Below the pieces are notes generated by a model. It did no database searches and was not told the origin of the DNA. It worked only from the letters and a program-made list of their open reading frames with translations. A program made the translations under genes and the position numbers. From assembly GCF_003073375.1 (NCBI RefSeq), contig NZ_CP029002.1, positions 1,660,001 through 1,724,000 of the forward strand: a stretch of 64,000 bases of DNA, written 5' to 3'. Origin of the DNA: Lysinibacillus sp. 2017. Lineage in GTDB: Bacteria; Bacillota; Bacilli; Bacillales_A; Planococcaceae. The first letter of the stretch is position 1; each line of letters opens with the position of its first letter. Positions 24,046 through 31,186 of this stretch are shown in pieces.

Positions 24046-24128
24046 TCCACTGTTATAATTTTAAATTTCTTATAAAAAAGTGCATCTTTTTTCGATGACT
24101 GGTTCTCTAATAATTAGGGGGTGAAAAC

Positions 24129-24671
24129 ATGACGGTTAACGAAAAGAAGGTAAAGCAAGCTATAAGAGGAGATCGCGAAGCTCTACTATTTTTACTAAAT
24201 CAAGAAAAAGATAAGCTTTATAGAACTGCTTATAGTTATGTTCAAAATAAAGAGGATGCACTAGATGTTTTTCAGCAAACGGTGCTACTGGCGATTGAGT
24301 CCATTCATCAGCTACGAGAGCCAAAGTATTTCACGACATGGCTGATGAAAATTTGTATTAATGCGTCGCTTCATGTATTACATAAACAAAAAAATGTAAT
24401 TTTAATTGATGAGTTAAAATTGCAAACTCTCTCTACTGAAATCGCAACATCTGATGAAAAGTTGGACTTGCTTGATGCGATCTATCGGTTAGATGAAAAA
24501 TATAAAACGGTACTGCTTTTAAAATATTATGAGGATTTGACTTTCGAACAAATAGCACAGGTGCTTGGCGAACCGATTGGCACAGTGAAATCGAATGGTA
24601 AAAGAGCGTTAGAGAAAATAAAAAAGGCATTGAAAGGAGTGTACATAGATGAACGAACAAAACCGATTTAA
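24129..24671 (+). CDS. ECF RNA polymerase sigma factor
   Basis: A 180-residue sigma-70-family protein with region 2 (YRTAYSYVQNKEDALDVFQQ to FTTWLMKICINASL) and region 4 (LDEKYKTVLLLKYYEDLTFE to GTVKSNGKRALEKIK). It is closely related to the sigma at 13319, with the same LKGVY(I/L)DE end overlapping the next ATG. It forms the only clear operon inside the repeat region together with its anti-sigma, between R8 and R9. GGGGGTG precedes the ATG. Confidence 0.9.
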   Translation: MTVNEKKVKQAIRGDREALLFLLNQEKDKLYRTAYSYVQNKEDALDVFQQTVLLAIESIHQLREPKYFTTWLMKICINASLHVLHKQKNVILIDELKLQTLSTEIATSDEKLDLLDAIYRLDEKYKTVLLLKYYEDLTFEQIAQVLGEPIGTVKSNGKRALEKIKKALKGVYIDERTKPI

Positions 24672-25656
24672 AGAGGCTATGAATGAAATTCCTGTTCCTT
24701 CTAAAGAATTAGACGCTATTTTGGCTGACGCTTTTCAGCAAGAGAAGAAGCAGCGGAAATTCCCTTTTAAACGAATGGTTAAATATACTGCTGCCGTGGG
24801 AATTCTATCGATTGGTCTAATTTCATCTGTTTATGTTTCACCTGCATTTGCTAACTTTGTTACACAAATTCCGATTATTGGTCAGGCATTCGACTATTTC
24901 ATTTCACAAGAAGGCTACTATCAAGCATATGAGGAAATCAGTACAGATATTGGTTTAGTTGAAGAAAGCAATGGGATTGAGATAATTATTGAGCAAGCAT
25001 TTTACGATGGGAGTACGGTAACTCTTTCATACGTTTTACGAGCTGAAGAGGATTTAGGTTCATTTCCGACTTTTGAAAATATGCCAACGAATATAAGTAA
25101 CGCAGGCTATGATGGGAAGTATGTGAACGGTGTTGGCTATGTATGCATGATGACGGTATCCATGCGTGATAACCCACAAGACAAAGTGAATATAGAGTGG
25201 AGTCCTCAAGCAATTCATTCAGGAGAAAAAGTAATGAAAGGTGACTGGCATTTTGAATTTTCTTTAAACAAGCTAGAAGGAAAACAGATCGTAATTAATG
25301 AGCAAGTAAACAAAGAGGGGGTATCGATCGAGCTAATCGATGCAATCAAAACAGATGTTAATTTAACGATCAATTACTTACAAGATATCGATCCTGCTGT
25401 TCATGAAAGATGGAGGTATGTTGAGGCTGAGTTGAGTGCGATTGATAATTTAGGCAATAAATATGAAGTTCCATATAATGGTGGATCTGACACAAAAGGT
25501 GGGGATTCGAGTGAAGATATCACCTGGAATGCAACAATTCATGGACTGGATTCCGAGGCAACATCGATTACGTTTTACCCATTCGCCCATGTAAGTAATA
25601 GTCAAAGTGATAATAAACGAATTGATTTCGAAGCGATTACGATTGAATTGAATTAA
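24649..25656 (+). CDS. DUF4179-domain membrane anti-sigma factor
   Basis: A 335-residue protein with a cytosolic N-terminus (MNEQNRFKEAMNEIPVPSKE), one membrane segment (about residues 41-62) and an extracytoplasmic DUF4179 region (GIEIIIEQAFYDGSTVTLSY) followed by a beta-rich C-terminal domain. The start lies 23 bases inside the sigma gene. It probably holds its sigma partner at the membrane. Its N-terminal peptide is the one found fused to an ABC ATPase at 13845. Confidence 0.88.
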   Translation: MNEQNRFKEAMNEIPVPSKELDAILADAFQQEKKQRKFPFKRMVKYTAAVGILSIGLISSVYVSPAFANFVTQIPIIGQAFDYFISQEGYYQAYEEISTDIGLVEESNGIEIIIEQAFYDGSTVTLSYVLRAEEDLGSFPTFENMPTNISNAGYDGKYVNGVGYVCMMTVSMRDNPQDKVNIEWSPQAIHSGEKVMKGDWHFEFSLNKLEGKQIVINEQVNKEGVSIELIDAIKTDVNLTINYLQDIDPAVHERWRYVEAELSAIDNLGNKYEVPYNGGSDTKGGDSSEDITWNATIHGLDSEATSITFYPFAHVSNSQSDNKRIDFEAITIELN

Positions 25657-25670
25657 CTATTTATCATTAT

Positions 25671-25975
25671 TGCACTAACAGGGACCCCAATGTAACAACA
25701 ACTAATACTGTATAAAAAATAAATACAAATAACGTTCCCAAATCAAAGTTAGGTAACCAATAACCATGTCTAACTTTTAGGGGTCACTTCAAGTTTGGGA
25801 ACCTTTCAAACAGCGACAGACACTGATTTCACAGTGTTTGTCGCTGTTTTTATAGAAAATAACGCTCTGAGACGCTGTGAAAAATTATTTTAAAGAGGAC
25901 TGTTCGATCCACTTGTTCTGAATGGCATGAAATGTTACCAAACGACGCTTTGGGAATGTTCTATGAGTGCTATAA
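25671..25975 (+). repeat. Cassette repeat R9, long double form
   Basis: CACTAACAGGGACC, then AAATACAAATAACGTTCCC, the R6/R14-type centre, GTTTGGGAACC, a terminator-like hairpin (AACAGCGACA/TGTCGCTGTT plus T run, 25809-25845), the 75-bp block shared with R4, and a second core GTTACCAAAC-GAC-GCTTTGGGAATGTT. The hairpin stem differs from that of R4 but keeps pairing, which suggests selection for structure. Confidence 0.8.
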
Positions 25976-26034
25976 TTTCAGTTTTAAAATCCTTATCATG
26001 TATACTTGTATAAAAGTTATGGAGGAGGATTTGT

Positions 26035-26253
26035 ATGGCAAGATGCACAAATTGTAACTATAAATGGACGTTTAAAGAGGTCATGACTGCTGGATTTTCA
26101 AAAGACGGTAAATCATGTCCTAACTGTGGAGAAAAACAGTATGTTTCAAAAACAACTCAAAACATTATGAGCTTAGGTTCTATTAGTTTTCTGCTTGCAA
26201 ATATTTTCCCCTTTTTTATCAAACTTAGTAGCAAAAAAGATGGTTATCAATAA
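26035..26253 (+). CDS. TIGR04104-type zinc-ribbon protein
   Basis: A 72-residue protein with CTNCNYKW and CPNCGEKQ, two CxxC knuckles 21 residues apart, then a hydrophobic C-terminal segment (about residues 45-62). This is the pattern of the small TIGR04104 putative zinc finger proteins of Bacillales. GGAGGAGG lies seven bases before the ATG. The role is unknown. It is a single-gene unit between R9 and R10. Confidence 0.85.
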   Translation: MARCTNCNYKWTFKEVMTAGFSKDGKSCPNCGEKQYVSKTTQNIMSLGSISFLLANIFPFFIKLSSKKDGYQ

Positions 26254-26257
26254 TTAA

Positions 26258-26312
26258 TACGATACACAAATAACGTTCCCAAAGGACACTTTGGGGGCGA
26301 TTTGAATAGATA
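26258..26312 (+). repeat. Cassette repeat R10 (short form)
   Basis: CGATACACAAATAACGTTCC, with core GTTCCCAAA-GGACAC-TTTGGGGGC. It begins five bases after the zinc-ribbon stop codon. Confidence 0.75.
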
Positions 26313-26340
26313 ACACAATAATTTCATTTGAGGTGGTATT

Positions 26341-26679
26341 ATTTTTAAAAAAATAGCATTAGTTTTAATCGTTTCTAGTGTCATTTGTTTTTTATATTTT
26401 TATAAAACACCCATACTTAGTGCCGACGCAGCTTTAATTAATGCGGAAAAATATTTACTAAATCCATCAGAAGAATGGGGAACGATTTTATTTGATGGAC
26501 TAGAAGGAATCCCAGAAGAAGATATACATGTAAACCTTTCCGAAAAATCTGGATTTTTGAATGAATTATTTAATAGAATGCAATGGGAAGTGACAATAAA
26601 AGCCCCTGAAATGAATGCGACGATCGTGATAGACGCCCATAATGGAAAATTTATAGATTTAGTCGGCACTTTTAGCTAA
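26341..26679 (+). CDS. Hypothetical exported or membrane-anchored protein, apparent ATT start
   Basis: A 112-codon frame reading FKKIALVLIVSSVICFLYFY after the first codon, i.e. a signal or anchor segment, then a small acidic domain (NPSEEWGTILFDGLEGIPEE) ending DLVGTFS. No ATG, GTG or TTG lies between the in-frame TGA at 26329 and the anchor. ATT at 26341 is seven bases after GAGG (26330-26333). The next in-frame ATG (about 26578) would discard most of the protein. No family was recognised. It is a unit between R10 and R11. Confidence 0.65.
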   Translation: MFKKIALVLIVSSVICFLYFYKTPILSADAALINAEKYLLNPSEEWGTILFDGLEGIPEEDIHVNLSEKSGFLNELFNRMQWEVTIKAPEMNATIVIDAHNGKFIDLVGTFS

Positions 26680-26683
26680 GTGT

Positions 26684-26730
26684 AGAATATACAATCTCAT
26701 ACAAATAAACGTTCCCAAATGACACGGAAA
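26684..26730 (+). repeat. Cassette repeat R11 (left half)
   Basis: ATATACAATCTCATACAAAT, then AAACGTTCCCAAATGACAC. The right core is missing or too diverged to recognise. Confidence 0.65.
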
Positions 26731-26770
26731 TTTATATGCAATTTTTCAGTTAGAAAGGAGAAGGATTAAT

Positions 26771-26887
26771 ATTAAAGAGTTAATAAAAAATGAAAACTCT
26801 AGTAGCAAGCCGCTATTATTAGCAGCAATTGCATTATTTATTATATTAAGTGGTTTGACTGCTTCTGATTTTAAACTATATATTTAG
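26771..26887 (+). CDS. Very small membrane peptide, apparent ATT start
   Basis: A 38-codon frame: a polar start (KELIKNENSSSKP), then one hydrophobic segment (LLLAAIALFIILSGLTA). It begins with ATT ten bases after AAAGGAG (26754-26760), with no conventional start available. Its position alone between repeats R11 and R12 supports it as a unit. No homologue family was recognised, so confidence is moderate at best. Confidence 0.45.
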   Translation: MKELIKNENSSSKPLLLAAIALFIILSGLTASDFKLYI

Positions 26888-26900
26888 CAATCGAATGTAA

Positions 26901-26945
26901 ATGCTATGCAATAAAACGTTCCCAAATCAAAGTTAAGTAACTATA
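26901..26945 (+). repeat. Cassette repeat R12 (left half)
   Basis: CTATGCAATAAAACGTTCCC followed by AAATCAAAGTTAAGTAAC. The centre begins like R6, R9 and R14, but the right core is absent. The next gene is on the opposite strand. Confidence 0.65.
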
Positions 26946-27037
26946 TCCCCCTTCATCATACCCTGTAATGGAAAATCAAGTGTATTGTTTTAAATAAGAT
27001 TGACCAACTATAATTTAAGAGTATAGCTCATTAATAT

Positions 27038-27808
27038 CTATTCCATTTCTTCTTGCTGAATATAATATTCTATCGCTTGATCAAACCATTTTTGTTCATC
27101 TTCTGTAAAAGGAGAAGGTGTCATATTTTCAAGTTCTTGAATATCAAGTTCTCCTTCTATATTCGTATCAGCGAGTTTTTGTATCAAATCCTCACCAAGA
27201 AATGAAAAAAATTCTTCTACATAGTTCTTAATCATTCGTTGTACTTTCGGGTCCTCTACGGGTTTACCATATAATTGTTTCACTTCTTTAGACACTTGAA
27301 TAAACGTTTTATCTAAAGAGATTTTATCTTCTTCCGGTTTCTTTTCTAACTCTTCCGCGATATCCGTTAACATATGGCGATCCATCCATTCTTCTTGTAT
27401 ATGTTGAATACGCATACCGTGAATAAGGTTAAGTATTAAGTTACTATCCACTGTTCCCTCTTCCTCAATTAACCTAATTACTCTATTAATAGATTTCATT
27501 GACTGTTCGATTTGTTTTTTCTCTTTTTCTAAAGCTTGAAAATGGAGATACAAGCTTTCGTTTAAATCAACGGTAAAGCTTGTTTTATTTAATAAATTTT
27601 TTATTTCATCCAGACTATATCCTAGGTATTTTAAACTCAAAATTTTTTGTAATATTATAATATCTTGATAATTGTAAATGCGATGCCCTGAAGAAGGATT
27701 CTTTTCTGGTCGTAATAAACCAATTTCATCATAGTAATGTAAAGTAGGAATAGGTATTCCTGTTTTTTCTGAAAACTCCCCAACGGAAAACTTGTTATTG
27801 TTATTCAT
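27038..27808 (-). CDS. MerR-family transcriptional regulator
   Basis: A 256-residue protein with an N-terminal MerR helix-turn-helix (FSVGEFSEKTGIPIPTLHYY, then DEIGLLRPEKN), a linking coiled coil (about residues 85-130) and a helical acidic C-terminal domain of the TipAS-like ligand-binding type. The start at 27808 has AGGAGG seven bases upstream; the frame continues 15 codons further without a ribosome site. The target and ligand are unknown. It is a minus-strand unit between R12 and R13. Confidence 0.88.
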   Translation of the reverse strand: MNNNNKFSVGEFSEKTGIPIPTLHYYDEIGLLRPEKNPSSGHRIYNYQDIIILQKILSLKYLGYSLDEIKNLLNKTSFTVDLNESLYLHFQALEKEKKQIEQSMKSINRVIRLIEEEGTVDSNLILNLIHGMRIQHIQEEWMDRHMLTDIAEELEKKPEEDKISLDKTFIQVSKEVKQLYGKPVEDPKVQRMIKNYVEEFFSFLGEDLIQKLADTNIEGELDIQELENMTPSPFTEDEQKWFDQAIEYYIQQEEME

Positions 27809-28060
27809 CAAAATTCCTCCTAACAAAAGTATAAGTTCATTATAAAACCTCAAGTAACTTGAGGTTCAAGGGATAAATTTGAAATTGATATATTGTCACA
27901 ATGAGCGGTTCAATCACTAAAATAAAGAAACCTTCCATTGTCATTAAAACAACCTTCTTTCATAAGTATCTTGTTTATTATTATTACAACTATTGTAATT
28001 TTATATTTAAATTCCTATAAAGTGAAGTCGAGTGTTGTTAAATATTTCAAAATATAACTT

Positions 28061-28125
28061 AGGAAGCATACAAATAAAATCTAATAAACGTTCAATGCCA
28101 CTTAGGGAATGTTTTTTCACTATTC
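28061..28125 (+). repeat. Cassette repeat R13 (degenerate)
   Basis: AGGAAGCATACAAATAAAAT, then CTAATAAACGTTC-AATGCCAC-TTAGGGAATGTT and TTTTCACTATTC. The left core has lost CCAAA, but both arms are recognisable. It lies in the 415-bp gap between the divergent MerR and HTH genes; the rest of that gap upstream of 28061 shows nothing recognisable. Confidence 0.6.
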
Positions 28126-28129
28126 AATA

Positions 28130-28203
28130 AAAAGCAGGTCAATGTAAAGATATCTTTACATTGACCTGCTTTTATTATAATATACATGTAAAGATATCTT
28201 TAC
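28130..28203 (+). promoter_or_regulatory. Tandem palindromic operators upstream of the HTH gene
   Basis: Bases 28130-28173 form a perfect 44-base palindrome centred on GTAAAGATATCTTTAC (28144-28159). The same 16-base palindrome recurs at 28188-28203, exactly 44 bases further on, 20 bases before the HTH start. A TATAAT (28174-28181 region) lies between the two. Two identical symmetrical sites about four helical turns apart around a promoter indicate autoregulation by the dimeric HTH protein, perhaps by looping. Confidence 0.75.
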
Positions 28204-28223
28204 TTTTTTGTGGAGGTGCAAAT

Positions 28224-28436
28224 TTGAAAGTAATTAATCACATCAAAGAAATCCGATTAAAAAAAGGCATTACACAAGTACAAATGGCAGAGGATTTACA
28301 AATCACTAGACAAACTATAAATGCAATTGAAAAAAACAAGTATAATCCTAGCCTTGAGTTAGCACTAAAACTGGTGAAGTATTTTGATGTACCGATTGAA
28401 CAGTTATTTTATTTAGATGAAATGGAGGGGAAATAA
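28224..28436 (+). CDS. XRE-family HTH transcriptional regulator
   Basis: A 70-residue protein, nearly all Cro/C1-type HTH (ITQVQMAEDLQITRQTINAI, then EKNKYNPSLELALKL). The start is TTG at 28224, five bases after GGAGGTG and CAAAT; a longer frame back to 28161 runs through the operator palindrome and is unlikely. The stop abuts the ATG of the membrane protein. It is similar in size and motif to the HTH at 9248. Confidence 0.88.
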   Translation: MKVINHIKEIRLKKGITQVQMAEDLQITRQTINAIEKNKYNPSLELALKLVKYFDVPIEQLFYLDEMEGK

Positions 28437-28847
28437 ATGTCACCTAAGAAGTTGCAAATAATTACTTGGATTGTAATTATAGGGTGTTTTTTGATAGGTG
28501 GGTTATTGGGGATTTATTTGATAGGAAAAGAAACAGGGCGATTTAATTATGACTTATTATTGCCAATTTGCCTTGGTACATTTGGTGGTTTTCTAATTTT
28601 TATCGTATTTTCAAAGTTCAAGCAAAAAAGAAATGGAAATGTGCCAGATATTGATGAGCGTAGTGTGTCATTAATTCAGAAGTATTTTTTGATTGCACTT
28701 TATGTTATTTTATTGGCTAGTGGTGCTGCGTTACTCATTGCCTATTCACTGGGAATCGAATATATCGAAACAGGTTTATTAATTTTCTGTTTGTTCGGTT
28801 TGTATACTATACTTGGTCTAGGTACTTTAGTAGTGAAAAGATTATAA
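28437..28847 (+). CDS. Four-segment membrane protein paired with an XRE regulator
   Basis: A 136-residue protein with four hydrophobic segments and a cytosolic stretch containing DIDERSVSLIQKY. The DER motif next to a small XRE gene is shared with 8934-9245 and recalls DUF2178-like proteins. GGAGGGG lies six bases before the ATG, and the HTH stop is immediately upstream. The function is unknown. It is the last complete unit of the repeat region. Confidence 0.75.
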   Translation: MSPKKLQIITWIVIIGCFLIGGLLGIYLIGKETGRFNYDLLLPICLGTFGGFLIFIVFSKFKQKRNGNVPDIDERSVSLIQKYFLIALYVILLASGAALLIAYSLGIEYIETGLLIFCLFGLYTILGLGTLVVKRL

Positions 28848-28942
28848 AATGATAATCTAATTTAACATAGTAAGTTCTCTTCAACCATGCGGCACGATTG
28901 TTGGAGAAGCGTCATTAAATTCAAAGTTCTTAGTTCATTAAA

Positions 28943-29034
28943 GATTTATAAAATATGCAGAATCATACAAAATAACGTTTCCAAATTAAAGTTAGGTAAC
29001 CAATAACCATGTCTAACTTTTAGGGGTCACTTCA
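28943..29034 (+). repeat. Cassette repeat R14 (last copy, right core missing)
   Basis: GATTTATAAAATATGCAGAA, ATACAAAATAACGTTTCC, then the centre shared with R6 and R9 (GTTAGGTAACCAATAACC to GGGGTCACTTCA). The expected CACCGC-TTTGGGAA is replaced by sequence that belongs to a HAAS-type gene, so the array ends inside or against that gene. Confidence 0.75.
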
Positions 29035-29267
29035 TTTCCGGATGGTTGGCGTCTATAGCGTTTATTCTTGCTCCATTCAGTATTCTTATTAATTTATTTA
29101 TAGGGGTATTCAGAATGTTTGACTTATTCTTCTCACTTGGTCTTTGTGGAATTGGAATATTTATAGCGATGGGGATGTTCGTCGCAACAAAAGCTCTAAC
29201 TAAAGGATTTATTCGCTATTTGAAATTTAACATTACTTTTGTGAAGGGTGGTTTGAAGCATGGGTAA
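29035..29267 (+). pseudogene. C-terminal remnant of a HAAS/DUF1700-type membrane protein
   Basis: The frame containing GWLASIAFILAPFSILINLF and ending KFNITFVKGGLKHG is the last part of a DUF1700-like protein. Such proteins normally carry an N-terminal HAAS domain and lie between a PadR regulator and a DUF4097 gene. The DUF4097 gene follows here with an eight-base overlap, but the HAAS part and the PadR gene are absent and repeat R14 occupies their place. A TTG at 29046 could start a short product, but it has no ribosome site. Confidence 0.65.
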
Positions 29268-30051
29268 AAAATTATCAATCCTTGCGTTGCTTCTTTTACT
29301 AATTGGCGGTATCGGCAGTTTCATTACGTTTTCCCAAACCAATCAAGAAGAAACCACGACAGAGAAAACAGTGAGTTCTGATATGGTGAAAGAGGTCTAC
29401 ATTCAAACGGACAATGCAACTGTAGAAGTTCTTCCTACTTCGGATTCAGAAATTAAAGTAGAGCATGTAACAAAAGGTGTGGATGTTTCTAAGTTGGATT
29501 TTAATGCCGAAGTAAAAGGGAATAAGCTTACCATTAGATTAAAAGAGCGCAACAGTAGTTTCAGCATTGACTTTAATATTCAATCCTCTCATTTATACGT
29601 TTATGTCCCGCAAAAATCGTATTCTTCCTTTGTCGTCGATAATGATAATGGAAAAGTGAAAATGTCAGAGCTGAATATAAAGAATTTGAAAGTGAAAACG
29701 GATAATGGTCGTATTGAATTAAATAAGATTGTAGCAGAAAACGTTGACGTAAAAAGTGCAAATGGCAAGTTGGAGCTTAATGATGTAGAAGGAAATCTCA
29801 AGGGTTCCTCAAATAATGGTAAAATATCGCTCACTACAAAAGACTTAGATCGGAACATACAATTAGAGAGCGACAATGGTAAAATTACGATTAAAACGGA
29901 TAAGGAACCGACTAATACCACCTTTAAAATATCTGCAGACAATGGGGAAATCAATATTCTCGATAAATATCAGGGGAATGCAGTCATAGGAAAGGGAGAA
30001 AATCTAGTTGATCTAGAATCGAATAACGGCAAAATCGAAGTGATAAAATAA
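29260..30051 (+). CDS. DUF4097 beta-strand-repeat protein (LiaG-like)
   Basis: A 263-residue protein with an N-terminal membrane anchor (residues 4-22) and a right-handed beta-helix-like body in which short rungs repeat the pattern (D/S)-N-G-(K/R)-(I/V), e.g. VDNDNGKVKM, TDNGRIEL, SANGKLEL, SDNGKITI. This is the DUF4097 fold found in envelope-stress operons. GAAGGGTGG precedes the ATG. It probably faces outward; no partner regulator remains because the upstream HAAS gene is truncated. Confidence 0.85.
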   Translation: MGKKLSILALLLLLIGGIGSFITFSQTNQEETTTEKTVSSDMVKEVYIQTDNATVEVLPTSDSEIKVEHVTKGVDVSKLDFNAEVKGNKLTIRLKERNSSFSIDFNIQSSHLYVYVPQKSYSSFVVDNDNGKVKMSELNIKNLKVKTDNGRIELNKIVAENVDVKSANGKLELNDVEGNLKGSSNNGKISLTTKDLDRNIQLESDNGKITIKTDKEPTNTTFKISADNGEINILDKYQGNAVIGKGENLVDLESNNGKIEVIK

Positions 30052-30174
30052 AAAGAGGATTGTAGAGAGAATGTAAATCGTCGGATTTATAAAAAAGCCT
30101 GATTATATGCTATTTTCCGCCGTTAAAAATGGTATAATGACTAGATGACATAATTAGTTAGAGGAAGATGACCA

Positions 30175-30399
30175 ATGACATTTGAGGAAATTTTACCGTG
30201 CTTAAAAAATGGAGAGAAAATTATTCGTAAAGGCTGGGGCGGAGCAGAGCTATATGTAAAGTATGTGCCGCAAACGACATTAGATGGTTTATCGATGAAC
30301 CCGTATTTTGTTATTAATGTGACAGGTGAAGGCTATACGATGTTTACACCAACAGTATGTGATATTTTAGCGGACGATTGGGAAGTCGTAACAGCGTAA
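30175..30399 (+). CDS. DUF2829-domain protein
   Basis: A 74-residue protein matching DUF2829: FEEILPCLKNGEKIIRKGWG at the start, then PYFVINV and a terminal DILADDWEVV. Such proteins are common in Firmicutes and phages with no assigned biochemical role. It is a monocistronic unit with its own terminator at 30404. Confidence 0.88.
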   Translation: MTFEEILPCLKNGEKIIRKGWGGAELYVKYVPQTTLDGLSMNPYFVINVTGEGYTMFTPTVCDILADDWEVVTA

Positions 30400-30403
30400 T
30401 ACT

Positions 30404-30439
30404 AAGAGCTGACTTGTATCTAGCAGGTCAGTTCTTTTT
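30404..30439 (+). terminator. Terminator of the DUF2829 gene
   Basis: AAGAGCTGACTTG and CAGGTCAGTTCTT pair with wobbles around a seven-base loop and run into TTTT. The SDR gene starts 16 bases later. Confidence 0.7.
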
Positions 30440-30454
30440 ATGGAGGATAAATAA

Positions 30455-31177
30455 ATGAATAATCGTTTTGAAAACAACGTAGTACTTGTAACGGGAGCTG
30501 CATCTGGTATTGGACGAGCGCAGGTGAAGGCATTTTTACAGGAAGGTGCTAAAGTAATAGGAATTGACATTCAGAAAAGCGATGTCGTGGAGGAAAGCTA
30601 CTCGCATTTTGTAGGGAGTGTGACGGATCAGGAATTCCTTGAGCAAACAATTGCACAAATCGAACAAATAGATATTTTATGTAATACGGCAGGTATGCTA
30701 GACGGCTATGCGAAATCACTGGAAACGGATGAAGCTCTTTGGGATCGTATTTTTAATGTGAATGTAAAAGGTATGTATTTCGTGACGAATGCAACGCTGA
30801 AAAAAATGCTACCACGTAAGCAAGGCATCATTATTAATATGGCTTCCATTGCTGGTCTTATTGCAGGTGGTGGTGGTGCAGCATATACAGCTTCTAAGCA
30901 TGCTGTTATAGGTTATACAAAGCAGCTGTCGTACGATTATTGTCGAGACGGGATACGTGTAAACGGCATTGCCCCTGGAGCAATTGAAACGCCGATGAAT
31001 GCTGCAGATTTTGAAGGGACTGGCGAGATGGCGAAATGGGTTGCTGAGCAAACACCAGCAAAACGTTGGGCAAAGCCTGAGGAAGTTGCGAACCTTACGT
31101 TATTTTTAGCAAGTGAAGCAAGCGATTATATGCACGCAACGATTATGCCGATAGATGGCGGCTGGATGAACAAGTAA
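30455..31177 (+). CDS. SDR-family oxidoreductase (FabG-like)
   Basis: A 240-residue classical short-chain dehydrogenase: NAD(P)-binding VTGAASGIGRA (residues 10-20), NTAG motif (CNTAG), catalytic Ser in INMASIAG, YTASKHA (YxxxK) and the cofactor loop IAPGAIETPM. It is closest in style to 3-oxoacyl-ACP reductase or sugar-alcohol dehydrogenases; the substrate is unknown. ATGGAGG lies before the ATG. It is probably a single-gene unit. Confidence 0.9.
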   Translation: MNNRFENNVVLVTGAASGIGRAQVKAFLQEGAKVIGIDIQKSDVVEESYSHFVGSVTDQEFLEQTIAQIEQIDILCNTAGMLDGYAKSLETDEALWDRIFNVNVKGMYFVTNATLKKMLPRKQGIIINMASIAGLIAGGGGAAYTASKHAVIGYTKQLSYDYCRDGIRVNGIAPGAIETPMNAADFEGTGEMAKWVAEQTPAKRWAKPEEVANLTLFLASEASDYMHATIMPIDGGWMNK

Positions 31178-31186
31178 AGATGAATA

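Noticed and set aside
28161-28223. N-terminal extension of the HTH regulator back to 28161
   Set aside because: It would be translated from the operator palindrome and promoter; the TTG at 28224 has a perfect ribosome site and matches family length.
17252-29034. Calling the array a classical integron
   Set aside because: The repeat ends (CGTTCCCAAA/TTTGGGAACG) do not match the GTTRRRY and RYYYAAC core sites, no intI-like tyrosine recombinase or attI is in the window, and integrons are very rare in Firmicutes. Only the architecture is similar.
17252-29034. CRISPR array
   Set aside because: The repeats are separated by genes of 40-1500 bp, not by short uniform spacers, their centres vary, and no cas gene is near.
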